DNA of 10,080 bases from Actinomycetes bacterium (GCA_023457615.1 JAEWKY010000311.1:1-10080), one strand, 5' to 3'; shown: positions 1 to 6,299, numbered from the stretch's first letter. Numbers and translations: made by a program. Notes: generated by a model from the letters alone, not told the origin.

Positions 1-311
1 CCTCGGAGCCGCGTCCCGCGCGGGCCTCCGTGCTCGTGGCGACCCCCGTCGCGACCCGGACGCGCGGCGCCGTGCTGCTCGCCGCCGTCGGTCTCGCCGC
101 CGCGAGCGGCACCCTCGACGCGACCGCGAACGCGCTCTTCACCTTCGGCCTCGACGTCGGCGACCTCGCGCTGCTGTCGGTCGTCACGGGGTTCTATCCC
201 GCCGTCACGATCGCGCTCGCGTTCCTCGTGCTGCGCGAGCGGCCGACGCGGCTGCAGGCTGTCGGCATCGTGCTCGCCCTCGTCGCGATCGGCGGGATGT
301 CGTTCGCCTGA
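1..311 (+). CDS. EamA/DMT-family transporter, C-terminal part (5' end outside window)
   Basis: The reading frame is open from base 3 and stops with TGA at 309-311, so the gene starts upstream of the window. The visible ~102 residues contain about three hydrophobic helices: one from the AVLLAAVGLAAASGTLDATA stretch, one around LLSVVTGFYPAVTIALAFLV, and a last one at VGIVLALVAIGGMSF. The small-residue helix, then a YPAVTIALAFLVLRERPT-like segment, then a short final helix is the usual end of the second EamA repeat (drug/metabolite transporter superfamily, inner membrane). In this family the E-R near the end of the penultimate helix is common. The substrate cannot be inferred. An internal GTG at 30 exists, but a start there would cut the domain, so I treat it as internal. 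The gene converges on the deiminase gene 13 bp downstream. Confidence 0.8.
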   Translation, partial: SEPRPARASVLVATPVATRTRGAVLLAAVGLAAASGTLDATANALFTFGLDVGDLALLSVVTGFYPAVTIALAFLVLRERPTRLQAVGIVLALVAIGGMSFA

Positions 312-324
312 GCGTCCCGCGGCG

Positions 325-1356
325 TCAGGGCAGCGCGGGCTGCTGCTGCGTGATGCAGTGGATGCCCCCGCCGTGCGCGAAGATCGCGCGCGCGTCGACC
401 GTCACGACGTCGCGCCCCGGGTAGACGTCGCGCAGGATGCCGGCCGCGCGGTCGTCCGCCGGCTCGCCGAAGGAGCACGCGACGACCCCGCCGTTCCCGA
501 GCGCGTGGTTCACGTAGGTGTAGTCGACCCAGCCGTCGGCGTCGCGCAGCACCTCGGGCGCGGGGAGCTCGACGATCTCGAACCTCCGGCCGCGGGCATC
601 CGTCGCCTCCTGCAGCAGGGCGCGCAGCGACGCGGTGACGGCGGCGTCGGGGTGGGAGCCGTCGAGCTGACGATGCAGCAGCACGCGCCCCGGCTCGGGG
701 AAGCTCGCGACCATGTCGACGTGGCCGCGCGTGCCGAGCGGACCGTAGTCGCGCGTGAGCCCGCGCGGCAGCCAGATCGCCGTCGTCGCGCCGAGCGTGC
801 GGGCGAGCTCCTCCTCGACGCCCTCGCGCGTCCAACCCGGGTTGCGCCGCGGGTCGAGCTGCACCGTGTCGGTGACGAGCACGGTGCCCTCGCCGTCGAC
901 GTGGATGCCGCCGCCCTCGTTGACGAGGGGCGAGTCGATCACGGCCGCCCCCGCGCGGCCGGCGACGTCACGCGCGACGAGGTCGTCGCGCGTGTGACCC
1001 GCTCCGTCGAAGCCGCCCCACGCGTTGAAGACCCAGTCGACCGCGGCGAGGCCGTCGTCGCCGACGACGAAGGTCGGGCCGGAGTCGCGCAGCCACGCGT
1101 CGTCGTAGTCGGCGTCGAGCAGCTCGACGGCGGAGGAGAGGTGCCGTCTCGCCTCGGCCCTCAGGCCGGGGGCGACGAGCATCGCGACGGGTTCGAAGCC
1201 CGCGAGGGCGTTCGCGACCCCCGCCCAGGCGGCGAGCACCTCGGCGAGGGGGGCCGAGGCGCCGCCGCGCAGGTAGTCGGCGCTCGGCCAGGCCATCCAG
1301 GTGCGGGCGTGCGCGGCCGCCTCGTGCGGCATCCGGAGCGCGGTGCGGGTGACCAT
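325..1356 (-). CDS. agmatine deiminase / peptidylarginine deiminase family protein (AguA-like)
   Basis: This is a 343-aa cytosolic guanidino-group-modifying enzyme of the PAD_porph/agmatine deiminase family. Members hydrolyse agmatine to N-carbamoylputrescine plus ammonia, or act on related arginine derivatives. Visible motifs in order: MPHEAAAHARTWMAWPS near residues 9-25 (family N-terminus); AWLRDSGPTFVV at 87-98 with Asp91; NEGGGIHVDGEGT at 146-158 with Glu147; TRGHVDMVASF at 209-219 with His212 and Asp214; and the C-terminal GGGIHCITQQ with the nucleophilic Cys334. All expected catalytic positions are present, and the length is close to the family norm (roughly 340-370). No N-carbamoylputrescine amidase or antiporter gene is adjacent, so a full agmatine pathway is not shown here and the true substrate is open. 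The ATG at 1354-1356 is supported by a -10-like hexamer 6 nt upstream (leaderless start). Confidence 0.9.
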   Translation of the reverse strand: MVTRTALRMPHEAAAHARTWMAWPSADYLRGGASAPLAEVLAAWAGVANALAGFEPVAMLVAPGLRAEARRHLSSAVELLDADYDDAWLRDSGPTFVVGDDGLAAVDWVFNAWGGFDGAGHTRDDLVARDVAGRAGAAVIDSPLVNEGGGIHVDGEGTVLVTDTVQLDPRRNPGWTREGVEEELARTLGATTAIWLPRGLTRDYGPLGTRGHVDMVASFPEPGRVLLHRQLDGSHPDAAVTASLRALLQEATDARGRRFEIVELPAPEVLRDADGWVDYTYVNHALGNGGVVACSFGEPADDRAAGILRDVYPGRDVVTVDARAIFAHGGGIHCITQQQPALP

Positions 1357-1362
1357 CGTCCG

Positions 1363-1391
1363 AGCCTAACGACGGTTCGTAGTTTTGTCGC
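1363..1391 (-). promoter_or_regulatory. putative promoter of the deiminase gene (leaderless)
   Basis: On the minus strand a GCGACA hexamer (1386-1391) and a TAGGCT hexamer (1363-1368, fits TANNNT) are separated by 17 nt. The -10 ends 6 nt before the ATG at 1356. The predicted transcript start therefore falls on or next to the A of the ATG, and no Shine-Dalgarno is present. The -35 matches TTGACA at only four positions. Confidence 0.5.
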
Positions 1392-1398
1392 GGGGAGA

Positions 1399-1442
1399 GG
1401 ATGCCGTGGCAGAGCCCGGCCATCCGGGTCGCCACGGCATCC
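1399..1442 (-). terminator. strong hairpin after the DUF4349 gene, probable terminator
   Basis: A perfect 12-bp inverted repeat (GGATGCCGTGGC at 1399-1410 with its complement at 1431-1442) encloses a 20-nt loop. The loop itself carries a 5-bp CCCGG/CCGGG stem (1415-1419 with 1424-1428). It lies 16 nt past the stop codon of the minus-strand lipoprotein gene and just upstream of the deiminase promoter. No clear U-tract follows on the minus strand, so Rho-independent function is inferred from position and stem strength. Confidence 0.55.
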
Positions 1443-1458
1443 CGCGGTCGCGACGCGG

Positions 1459-2325
1459 TCAGGCGGCGGGCGTCGCCTTCCGCCGCCGGTTCCACCGCAC
1501 GAGGAGCACGATCGCGACCGAGACGATCGCCGCGAACGCGAGCCAGGGGAGCAGCACCCCGAGCGCCACGAGCAACCCGCTGAAGAAGCCGACGAACGCC
1601 GCCCAGCCCGTCTCGAGCCCGGTGAGGAAGTCCATCGGAGCGACCTCCGGCGCCTCCGACTCCGAGCGCACGTAGAGGGAGAGCGTCGAGAGCGCGACCT
1701 GGTCGGCCACCGAGCGTTGCTGGGCCTCGAGCTCCTCGAGGGTCGCCTGGTGCTGCGCGATGCGCTCCTCGAGCTCGATGAGGTCGGCGATCGTCGCCGC
1801 CTGGCCGAAGAGCGCGTTGAGCCGGTCGATGATGCCGCGCTGCGTCGCGATGCGCGAGTCGAGATCGGCCACCGCGACCGTCACGTCGGTCGACGAGGTC
1901 GAGACCTCGTCCGCGCGGCCGTCGACGCCGAGGGCCGCGAGGTCGTCGATCACCGACTGCAGCCTCTCCGCCGGGATGCGGAGCGTCAGGGTCGCGCTGC
2001 CCGCGTCGCCGTTCGACGGGGCGTACTCGCTGCGGCCGTCGACGCGTCCACCGGCGGCCTCGACGAGGCGCACGGCTTCCTGCGCGGCCTCGGCCGGATC
2101 CTCCGCCGTCACCGTCATCGACCCGGAGACGATCTCGACGCGGGCCTGCTCCTCCGAGGAGAAGCCGCCCGCGGAATCCGACTGCTCGACGACGAGCCCG
2201 CCCTCCGGCGCCGGCGGGGCCGGATAGCCCCCGTCGCTCGCGGGCATCGCGCCGCCCGCGCTGCAGCCGGCGAGCAGGAGCGTCGCCGCGAGAACCGTCG
2301 TACCCAGAACCAGAATCCGCCTCAT
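1459..2325 (-). CDS. DUF4349 domain-containing lipoprotein
   Basis: 288 aa. The N-terminus MRRILVLGTTVLAATLLLAG followed by Cys21 is a lipoprotein signal peptide with an LLAGC lipobox, so the protein should be exported and lipid-anchored. A Gly/Pro-rich linker (about 22-45) leads into a DUF4349 domain (about 60-225). That domain contains a beta-rich part with LTLRIPAERL at 113-122 and DLDSRIATQRG at 154-164, then a Glu/Gln-rich coiled coil (about 155-205). The C-terminus has hydrophobic helices at about 240-277, followed by a basic WNRRRK end. It is thus anchored at both ends with the coiled coil outside. The family function is unknown; coiled-coil plus membrane anchoring suggests an envelope role, but this is inference. 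The ATG is chosen because it opens the signal peptide and lies 6 nt after a TANNNT hexamer. Confidence 0.9.
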   Translation of the reverse strand: MRRILVLGTTVLAATLLLAGCSAGGAMPASDGGYPAPPAPEGGLVVEQSDSAGGFSSEEQARVEIVSGSMTVTAEDPAEAAQEAVRLVEAAGGRVDGRSEYAPSNGDAGSATLTLRIPAERLQSVIDDLAALGVDGRADEVSTSSTDVTVAVADLDSRIATQRGIIDRLNALFGQAATIADLIELEERIAQHQATLEELEAQQRSVADQVALSTLSLYVRSESEAPEVAPMDFLTGLETGWAAFVGFFSGLLVALGVLLPWLAFAAIVSVAIVLLVRWNRRRKATPAA

Positions 2326-2331
2326 GCGGCC

Positions 2332-2337
2332 ACGCTA
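2332..2337 (-). promoter_or_regulatory. -10-like element of the DUF4349 gene (leaderless)
   Basis: TAGCGT on the minus strand (TANNNT type) ends 6 nt before the ATG at 2325, with no Shine-Dalgarno. I find no convincing -35 at 16-18 nt; TTGTGT at 2360-2365 is too far away (22 nt spacer). Confidence 0.4.
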
Positions 2338-2370
2338 AGGAGCGCGGGCTCCGGACACCACACAACGTTC

Positions 2371-2414
2371 GTCACGATTCGGTCGTCAGGCGGTCACGAT
2401 TCCGTCACGGCGCG
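2371..2414. repeat. 11-bp-phased GTC direct repeats in the divergent control region
   Basis: Four consecutive 11-mers begin with GTC: GTCACGATTCG (2371-2381), GTCGTCAGGCG (2382-2392), GTCACGATTCC (2393-2403) and GTCACGGCGCG (2404-2414). The first and third agree at 10 of 11 positions. An 11-bp direct-repeat period is typical of OmpR/PhoB-family response-regulator sites (Streptomyces PHO boxes and mycobacterial MtrA sites are examples). The block lies between the divergent lipoprotein and small-protein genes and could serve either. The bound regulator is not identified. Confidence 0.45.
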
Positions 2415-2483
2415 ACGACGGGAGGAAGGGGTAGAGGCCCGAGACGTCGCTGTCAAGGCTCTCCGATTCCCAGGTCGCGCTCC

Positions 2484-2521
2484 TACCGTCGGGGTACCCG
2501 GCTGGGTATCCCACGAGGAGG
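2484..2521 (+). promoter_or_regulatory. putative -10, hairpin and strong ribosome binding site of the small charged protein gene
   Basis: TACCGT (2484-2489) is a possible -10. It would give a leader of about 30 nt. The leader holds an imperfect hairpin formed by GGGTACCC (2492-2499) and GGGTATCCC (2504-2512) with one bulge. AGGAGG at 2516-2521, 5 nt before the ATG, is the clearest Shine-Dalgarno in the window and fixes the start at 2527. The -35 is not recognisable. Confidence 0.45.
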
Positions 2522-2526
2522 ACGAC

Positions 2527-2724
2527 ATGGGTCTGATGGACAGTGCCAAGGACGCCGCCGAGGCGACGGGCAAGAAGATCGGCGAGACGGTCGACGACAC
2601 CAAGGAGCGCATCTCCGACAAGGTCGACGAGATGCAGGCCGACGCCAACGTCAAGAAGGCCGAGGCCGAGCGCGACGCCGTCGAGGCGAAGAACGAGCAC
2701 AAGGAGAACCTCCGCGAGAGCTGA
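2527..2724 (+). CDS. small charged helical protein, CsbD/LEA-like
   Basis: 65 aa starting MGLMDSAKDAAEATGKKIGE, with ATG 5 nt after AGGAGG. The protein is almost entirely polar: rich in Lys, Glu, Asp and Ala, with no Cys, Trp, Phe, Tyr or Pro. It has spaced D-A-K/E-A-x-x-K patterns that suggest an amphipathic or conditionally folded helix. Small proteins of this composition (CsbD, YtxH-tail and LEA-like families) are often general-stress induced in Gram-positive bacteria. I cannot assign it firmly to CsbD because the typical KGKxKE repeats are weak. It is probably cytosolic. It stands alone, flanked by a divergent lipoprotein gene and a hydrolase gene with its own promoter. Codon use is G/C-ending throughout, which supports a real gene. 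Confidence 0.75.
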   Translation: MGLMDSAKDAAEATGKKIGETVDDTKERISDKVDEMQADANVKKAEAERDAVEAKNEHKENLRES

Positions 2725-2741
2725 GCGTCCTCGCGAGGCGC
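2725..2741 (+). terminator. short hairpin after the small charged protein gene
   Basis: The palindrome CCTCGCGAGG (2729-2738), extended by GCG/CGC with a bulged T, directly follows the stop codon at 2722-2724. It might end the short transcript, or it could be a protein site within the next gene's promoter. There is no U-tract. Confidence 0.3.
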
Positions 2742-2747
2742 CGCCCC

Positions 2748-2753
2748 TACGAT
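2748..2753 (+). promoter_or_regulatory. -10-like element of the alpha/beta hydrolase gene (leaderless)
   Basis: TACGAT is followed by exactly 6 nt (GGCGGC) and then the ATG at 2760. No Shine-Dalgarno precedes the start. The -35 is not clear. Confidence 0.5.
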
Positions 2754-2759
2754 GGCGGC

Positions 2760-3539
2760 ATGGGGTGGCTCCGCCGACGACTGCGGAGACCGCCCCTTCT
2801 CCATGTCGCGGGGGATGCCGGCGACGGTCCGCCGGTCGTGCTCGTGCACGGGATCGCCTCGTCGTCGGTCACGTTCGAGAACGTCGCCCCGCTGCTCACC
2901 GAGTACCACCGCGTCGTGTCCATCGACCTCCTCGGCTTCGGCGCCTCACCCGCGCCGCCCGACGCGACCTACACGATCGAGGAGCACGTCGCGGCCCTCC
3001 GCCGCACGCTCCGCGCGCTGCGGCTGCGGCGGGTCGTGCTCGTCGGGCACTCGATGGGCGCGCTCATCGCCGCGCGCTACGCCGCCACCTACCGCCGCGA
3101 CGTCACGCGCCTCGTGCTCGTGAGCCCGCCGGTCTACCTCGTGCCCGCCGAGATCGGCACCCCGATCGACCGCGCCGCGATGGGGCTCTACTTCCGGCTC
3201 TACGAGTTCCTGCGGGGCAACAAGGAGTTCACGATCCGCGCGGCCGCGGGCCTCGCCCGGCTGTCGCCGATCAAGAACCTCCTCGACGTGTCCGAACGCA
3301 ACTGGGAGGCCTTCGTGGCGTCGCTCGAGAAGGCGATCGAGTCGCAGACCACGGTGAGCGACCTCGTGCAGGTGACCGCGCCCATCCACCTCGTCTACGG
3401 CACGCTCGACCCGTTCCTGCACCCGGCGGGGCTGCGCATCGTCGAGAGCCTGCGCGGCGTCACGGCGCACAAGGTGTCGGGCGTCGACCACGTCATCCGC
3501 CCGCGCATGGCGCGCGTCGTCGCGACCGCGATCGGCTGA
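2760..3539 (+). CDS. alpha/beta hydrolase
   Basis: 259-aa single-domain alpha/beta-hydrolase fold enzyme without a signal peptide, so cytosolic. Visible elements: PPVVLVHGIASSS (24-36), where HG at 30-31 forms the oxyanion region; RVVSIDLLGFGAS (51-63), the usual strand-4 DLxGFGxS; the nucleophile elbow VGHSMG with Ser98; a cap-like helical insert (about 125-195); the acid residue Asp217 in LVYGTLDPF; and the base His244 in GVDHVIRP. The triad Ser98/Asp217/His244 is complete and the length is normal. The substrate is unknown; the lineage includes esterases and C-C bond hydrolases, and the basic N-terminus (WLRRRLRR) is unusual but short. The ATG is supported by the upstream TACGAT element. 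The MFS exporter begins 47 nt downstream, with its own -10-like element, so a functional link is possible but not shown. Confidence 0.9.
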   Translation: MGWLRRRLRRPPLLHVAGDAGDGPPVVLVHGIASSSVTFENVAPLLTEYHRVVSIDLLGFGASPAPPDATYTIEEHVAALRRTLRALRLRRVVLVGHSMGALIAARYAATYRRDVTRLVLVSPPVYLVPAEIGTPIDRAAMGLYFRLYEFLRGNKEFTIRAAAGLARLSPIKNLLDVSERNWEAFVASLEKAIESQTTVSDLVQVTAPIHLVYGTLDPFLHPAGLRIVESLRGVTAHKVSGVDHVIRPRMARVVATAIG

Positions 3540-3574
3540 CGGCGGCGTCCGTCGCCCGCGGACGCCGTGCGGCG

Positions 3575-3580
3575 TAGGGT
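3575..3580 (+). promoter_or_regulatory. -10-like element of the first MFS transporter gene (leaderless)
   Basis: TAGGGT is followed by 6 nt (CGCAGG) and then the ATG at 3587. AGG abuts the start codon too closely to act as a Shine-Dalgarno. The -35 is weak. Confidence 0.45.
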
Positions 3581-3586
3581 CGCAGG

Positions 3587-4879
3587 ATGGCGCGGCAGCG
3601 ACTCGGTGCGGAGTTCGGCAAGGTCTTCACGGCCAACCTCTCGTCGAGCCTCGCGGACGGCATCGCCCGCACGGCCATCCCGCTGCTCGCGGTGCAGCTG
3701 ACGACCGACCCGCTCCTGATCTCCGGCATCGCCGCGCTGCAGATGGTGCCGTGGCTGCTCTTCGCCATCCCCGCCGGGCTCATCGTCGACGGCGTCGACC
3801 GTCGCCGTGCCCTCGCGATCTCGAACACCCTGCGCACCCTGCTCGCCGTCGTGCTCTTCGTGCTCGCGCTCACGGGATCGCTGTCGATCTGGTCCCTGTA
3901 CGTCGTGATCTTCCTGTACGGCGTCGGGGAGACGGTCTACGACGGCGCGATCCGCGCGGTCGTGCCGAGCCTCGTGCCGAAGGCGCTCCTGCCGAAGGCG
4001 AACGGCCGCATCGAGGCGGCGGAGAACGTCGTGCAGAGCTTCCTCGCCGGGCCGATCACGTCGCTGCTGTTCGCGGTCACCGTGCTCATCCCGCTCGGGG
4101 TGAACGCCGCGGCCTTCGCGCTCGCCGCGGCCCTCGCCCTCTTCCTGCCGTCGGTCGCCTCGGGGCGGCAGTTCGCGGCGGCGTCGACGGCGCCCCGCGT
4201 GCCCTGGTACCGCCAGCTCGGCGACGGCTATCGGTTCATCTTCGGCAACAGGATGCTCACGACGCTGCTGTTCCTCACGACCTTCATCGGGCTCATGTTC
4301 TCGGCGGCGACGGCGACGTTCGTGCTGTTCGTCATCGACGACCAGGGGCTCCCCGAGGAGTGGTTCGGCGTCTTCGCGCTCACCGCGGCGGCGGGCGGCG
4401 TGCTCGGCTCGCTGCTCGCCCCCGTGCTCACGTCGCGGTTCCGAGCCGGGCCGACGATGGCGATCGCCAACATCCTCGCGTCGGCCGGGCTCGTGCCGCT
4501 CTACTTCTTCCCGAACCTGTGGGTCGCGGGCGCGGCGTGGTTCCTCACCTCGGCGGCGGTGCTCGTCTGGAACGTGCTCGTGATGTCGCTGCGGCAGGCG
4601 ATCATCCCGGGGCGCCTCCTCGGCCGCGTGCACGGCAGCTGGCGCACGATCCTCTGGGGCTCGATGCCGCTCGGGTCGCTCGTCGGCGGCCTCCTCGGCC
4701 GCGTCGACATCACGCTGCCATTTCTGGTCGGCGGCGGGCTCGCGACGCTCGCGGGCATCGTCTTCTTCCGCTTCCTCGCCCGCCTGCCGAACCCCGAGGA
4801 GGTCGACAACGGCGACCCGCCGACGGCCCCCGCTCCGGCTCCCGAGGCGGGACCGACCGACCCCATCGTGCAGGACTAG
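3587..4879 (+). CDS. MFS transporter (MFS_3 / EntS-like exporter type)
   Basis: 430 aa, inner-membrane protein with about 12 hydrophobic helices between residues 12 and 400. The loop between helices 2 and 3 carries the MFS signature GLIVDGVDRRRAL (64-76). The N-terminal stretch SSLADGIARTAIPLLAVQL, with DPLLISGIAALQMVPWLLF after it, is typical of the exporter branch that includes EntS and MFS_3 proteins. The early VYDGAIRAVVPSLVP segment is also typical of that branch. The C-terminal tail (about 405-430) is hydrophilic, Pro/Asp-rich and likely cytosolic. The substrate is unknown; efflux of a small molecule is the usual role. The stop codon TAG (4877-4879) contributes its last G to the left arm of a large inverted repeat. 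The gene is convergent with the second MFS gene. Confidence 0.9.
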   Translation: MARQRLGAEFGKVFTANLSSSLADGIARTAIPLLAVQLTTDPLLISGIAALQMVPWLLFAIPAGLIVDGVDRRRALAISNTLRTLLAVVLFVLALTGSLSIWSLYVVIFLYGVGETVYDGAIRAVVPSLVPKALLPKANGRIEAAENVVQSFLAGPITSLLFAVTVLIPLGVNAAAFALAAALALFLPSVASGRQFAAASTAPRVPWYRQLGDGYRFIFGNRMLTTLLFLTTFIGLMFSAATATFVLFVIDDQGLPEEWFGVFALTAAAGGVLGSLLAPVLTSRFRAGPTMAIANILASAGLVPLYFFPNLWVAGAAWFLTSAAVLVWNVLVMSLRQAIIPGRLLGRVHGSWRTILWGSMPLGSLVGGLLGRVDITLPFLVGGGLATLAGIVFFRFLARLPNPEEVDNGDPPTAPAPAPEAGPTDPIVQD

Positions 4880-4941
4880 GGCTGTTTGCCCGAGAACGCC
4901 CCATCCCGCTCGCGGAAGGGGCGTTCTCGGGCAAACAGCCC
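4879..4941. terminator. perfect 24-bp inverted repeat between convergent genes, probable bidirectional terminator
   Basis: The left arm 4879-4902 begins GGGCTGTTTGCCCGAG, and the right arm 4918-4941 is its exact reverse complement. They are separated by a 15-nt loop (4903-4917). The arm starts in the stop codon of the plus-strand exporter and ends 14 bp before the stop codon of the minus-strand transporter. Symmetry and placement fit a two-way terminator. Neither side has a classical U-tract. The length and perfection also fit a dispersed palindromic repeat. Confidence 0.7.
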
Positions 4942-4955
4942 ACGGCCTTCGAGGA

Positions 4956-6164
4956 TCAGCTCGGCTGCACCGGCACGGGCTCGGTGTCGGGGAGGGGACC
5001 CGCGTCGCGCCCGCGCAGGTCGGGCAGGGCGCCGCGGAAGAGCGTCGCGATGAGCACGGCGGCGGCGATGAGCCCGGCCGCGGTCCAGAAGCCGCCCGTC
5101 GGACCGGCGGCGTCGATGAGGAAGCCCGCGACGGCCGAGCCGAGCGCCGCGCCGAGCAGCTGGCCGGTGCCGACCCACCCGTAGGCCTCGGCGGTGTCGC
5201 TGAAGCGCACCGTCGCCGAGACGACCGCGAACATCACGGCGAGGGCTGGGGCGACCATGAGCCCGGCGAGCGCGAGCGCACCCGAGATCGTCCAGAACTC
5301 GACGGCGAAGATCGCCAGCACCGACCCGACGAGGATGATCGACATCCGGCGGGCCAGCGCCCAGCGGCCGATCGGTCGGTGGCCGAAGGCGAGGCCGCCG
5401 ACGAGCGACGTGAGGGCGAACACCGCGAGCACGAAGCCCGCGTCGGCGCTGCCCTCGCCGAACATCGACACGACGCCCGCCTCGATCGCGGCGAAGCAGC
5501 CGACGAGCAGCACGCCGACGATCGTGATGAGCAGCACCGTCGGGCGGGCCAGGACGACGCCGAAACGGCGCTTCGACTGCGGGATGCGCACGCGCCCGAC
5601 CTCGGGACTCGAGATGAACCACGCGCCGCCGCCGACGAGGAAGACGACGGACATGAGGATGCCGACCGTCGACGAGATCTGCGTCGCGACGAAGGTCACG
5701 AGCACGGGCCCGGCGACCCAGATGATCTCCTGCGCGCTCGCATCCAGCGAGAAGAGCGGGGTGAGCTGCCGGCTGTTGACGACCTTCGGGTAGATCGTGC
5801 GGACGGCGGGCTGGATGGGCGGGTAGCTCAGCCCGGTGAGCAGCGCGACCGCCATGAACCCGGGCACGGGGAGCGGCGCGAGCGCGAGGGTCGTCATGCC
5901 GGCCGCGCACACGATGCTCGTCAGGATGAGCACGGGGCGCATCCGCCACGCCCCCATCCACCGGCTCGTCAGCGGACCTGCGGTCGCCTGGCCCACGCTC
6001 AGGCTCGCGAGCACGAGGCCCGCGGCGCCGTAGGAGTGGAAGATGCTCTCGATGTGGATGAGCAGCCCGAGCGAGAGCATCCCGCCGGGGAATCGGGCGA
6101 GCAGTTGCGCGCAGAGGAGCCGGGCGACCCCCGGCGTGCGCAGCAGCTCGGCGTAACTCTTCAC
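4956..6164 (-). CDS. MFS transporter
   Basis: 402 aa with about 12 hydrophobic segments, inner membrane. Residues 1-20 (MKSYAELLRTPGVARLLCAQ) give the short cytosolic start common in MFS_1 sugar/drug-efflux-like proteins. The helix 4 region has GLSYPPIQPAVRTIYP, and the second half starts after a basic loop (PQSKRRFG). A Gly/Ala-rich helix GQLLGAALGSAVAGFLIDAA lies in the late C-terminal half. The tail is hydrophilic and Pro-rich. The substrate cannot be told. It differs clearly from the convergent exporter at 3587-4879, so this is not a tandem duplication. The start is GTG (6162-6164), 9 nt after a TAGGGT hexamer. It is divergent from the RNR operon and shares the 320-bp control region with it. 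Confidence 0.88.
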   Translation of the reverse strand: MKSYAELLRTPGVARLLCAQLLARFPGGMLSLGLLIHIESIFHSYGAAGLVLASLSVGQATAGPLTSRWMGAWRMRPVLILTSIVCAAGMTTLALAPLPVPGFMAVALLTGLSYPPIQPAVRTIYPKVVNSRQLTPLFSLDASAQEIIWVAGPVLVTFVATQISSTVGILMSVVFLVGGGAWFISSPEVGRVRIPQSKRRFGVVLARPTVLLITIVGVLLVGCFAAIEAGVVSMFGEGSADAGFVLAVFALTSLVGGLAFGHRPIGRWALARRMSIILVGSVLAIFAVEFWTISGALALAGLMVAPALAVMFAVVSATVRFSDTAEAYGWVGTGQLLGAALGSAVAGFLIDAAGPTGGFWTAAGLIAAAVLIATLFRGALPDLRGRDAGPLPDTEPVPVQPS

Positions 6165-6173
6165 AGCCGACCC

Positions 6174-6179
6174 ACCCTA
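6174..6179 (-). promoter_or_regulatory. -10-like element of the second MFS gene
   Basis: TAGGGT on the minus strand lies 9 nt before the GTG start, with no Shine-Dalgarno. Transcription would begin at or within about 3 nt of the start codon. Confidence 0.4.
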
Positions 6180-6198
6180 CCGTCCACCCCTCGCCGAG

Positions 6199-6212
6199 GC
6201 GCGATATCGCGC
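6199..6212. promoter_or_regulatory. 14-bp perfect palindrome, possible operator of the second MFS gene
   Basis: GCGCGATATCGCGC is fully symmetric and overlaps the expected -35 zone of the minus-strand MFS promoter. The overlapping 10-mer CCGAGGCGCG (6194-6203) recurs at 6229-6238. This layout fits a repressor site, for example for a TetR- or MarR-type regulator, but no regulator gene is in the window. Confidence 0.35.
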
Positions 6213-6246
6213 GGCTCCGACGGGGTGTCCGAGGCGCGCCGTAGCC

Positions 6247-6295
6247 TGTGGAATCTGTGCAGAAGTCGGCGAACTTATCCACAATCTGTGGACGA
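6247..6295. promoter_or_regulatory. cluster of DnaA-box-like sites upstream of the RNR operon
   Basis: TTATCCACA at 6275-6283 (+) is a perfect DnaA box. On the minus strand, 6287-6295 reads TCGTCCACA (2 mismatches), 6256-6264 reads TTCTGCACA (1 mismatch to TTATNCACA), and 6247-6255 reads GATTCCACA (3 mismatches). The central pair forms the exact inverted repeat TCCACA-ATC-TGTGGA. In E. coli, DnaA is known to bind upstream of nrdAB and affect its transcription, so the location is meaningful. Binding here is inferred. Confidence 0.6.
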
Positions 6296-6299
6296 CACG

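Noticed and set aside
316..339. Small hairpin (CCCGCG/CGCGGG) between the first two convergent genes
   Set aside because: Only 6 bp with a 12-nt loop, it overlaps the 3' end of the deiminase gene and has no U-tract; expected by chance at this GC content.
2504..2509. GGGTAT as a SigB/SigF-type stress promoter -10 for the small charged protein
   Set aside because: No GTTT-like -35 at the proper distance, and transcription would start at the Shine-Dalgarno itself.
358..2526. Long plus-strand open frame across the deiminase and lipoprotein genes
   Set aside because: It is antisense to two well-supported minus-strand genes and of biased Arg/Ala/Asp composition. Only its last part (2527-2724) is a real gene, with its own Shine-Dalgarno.
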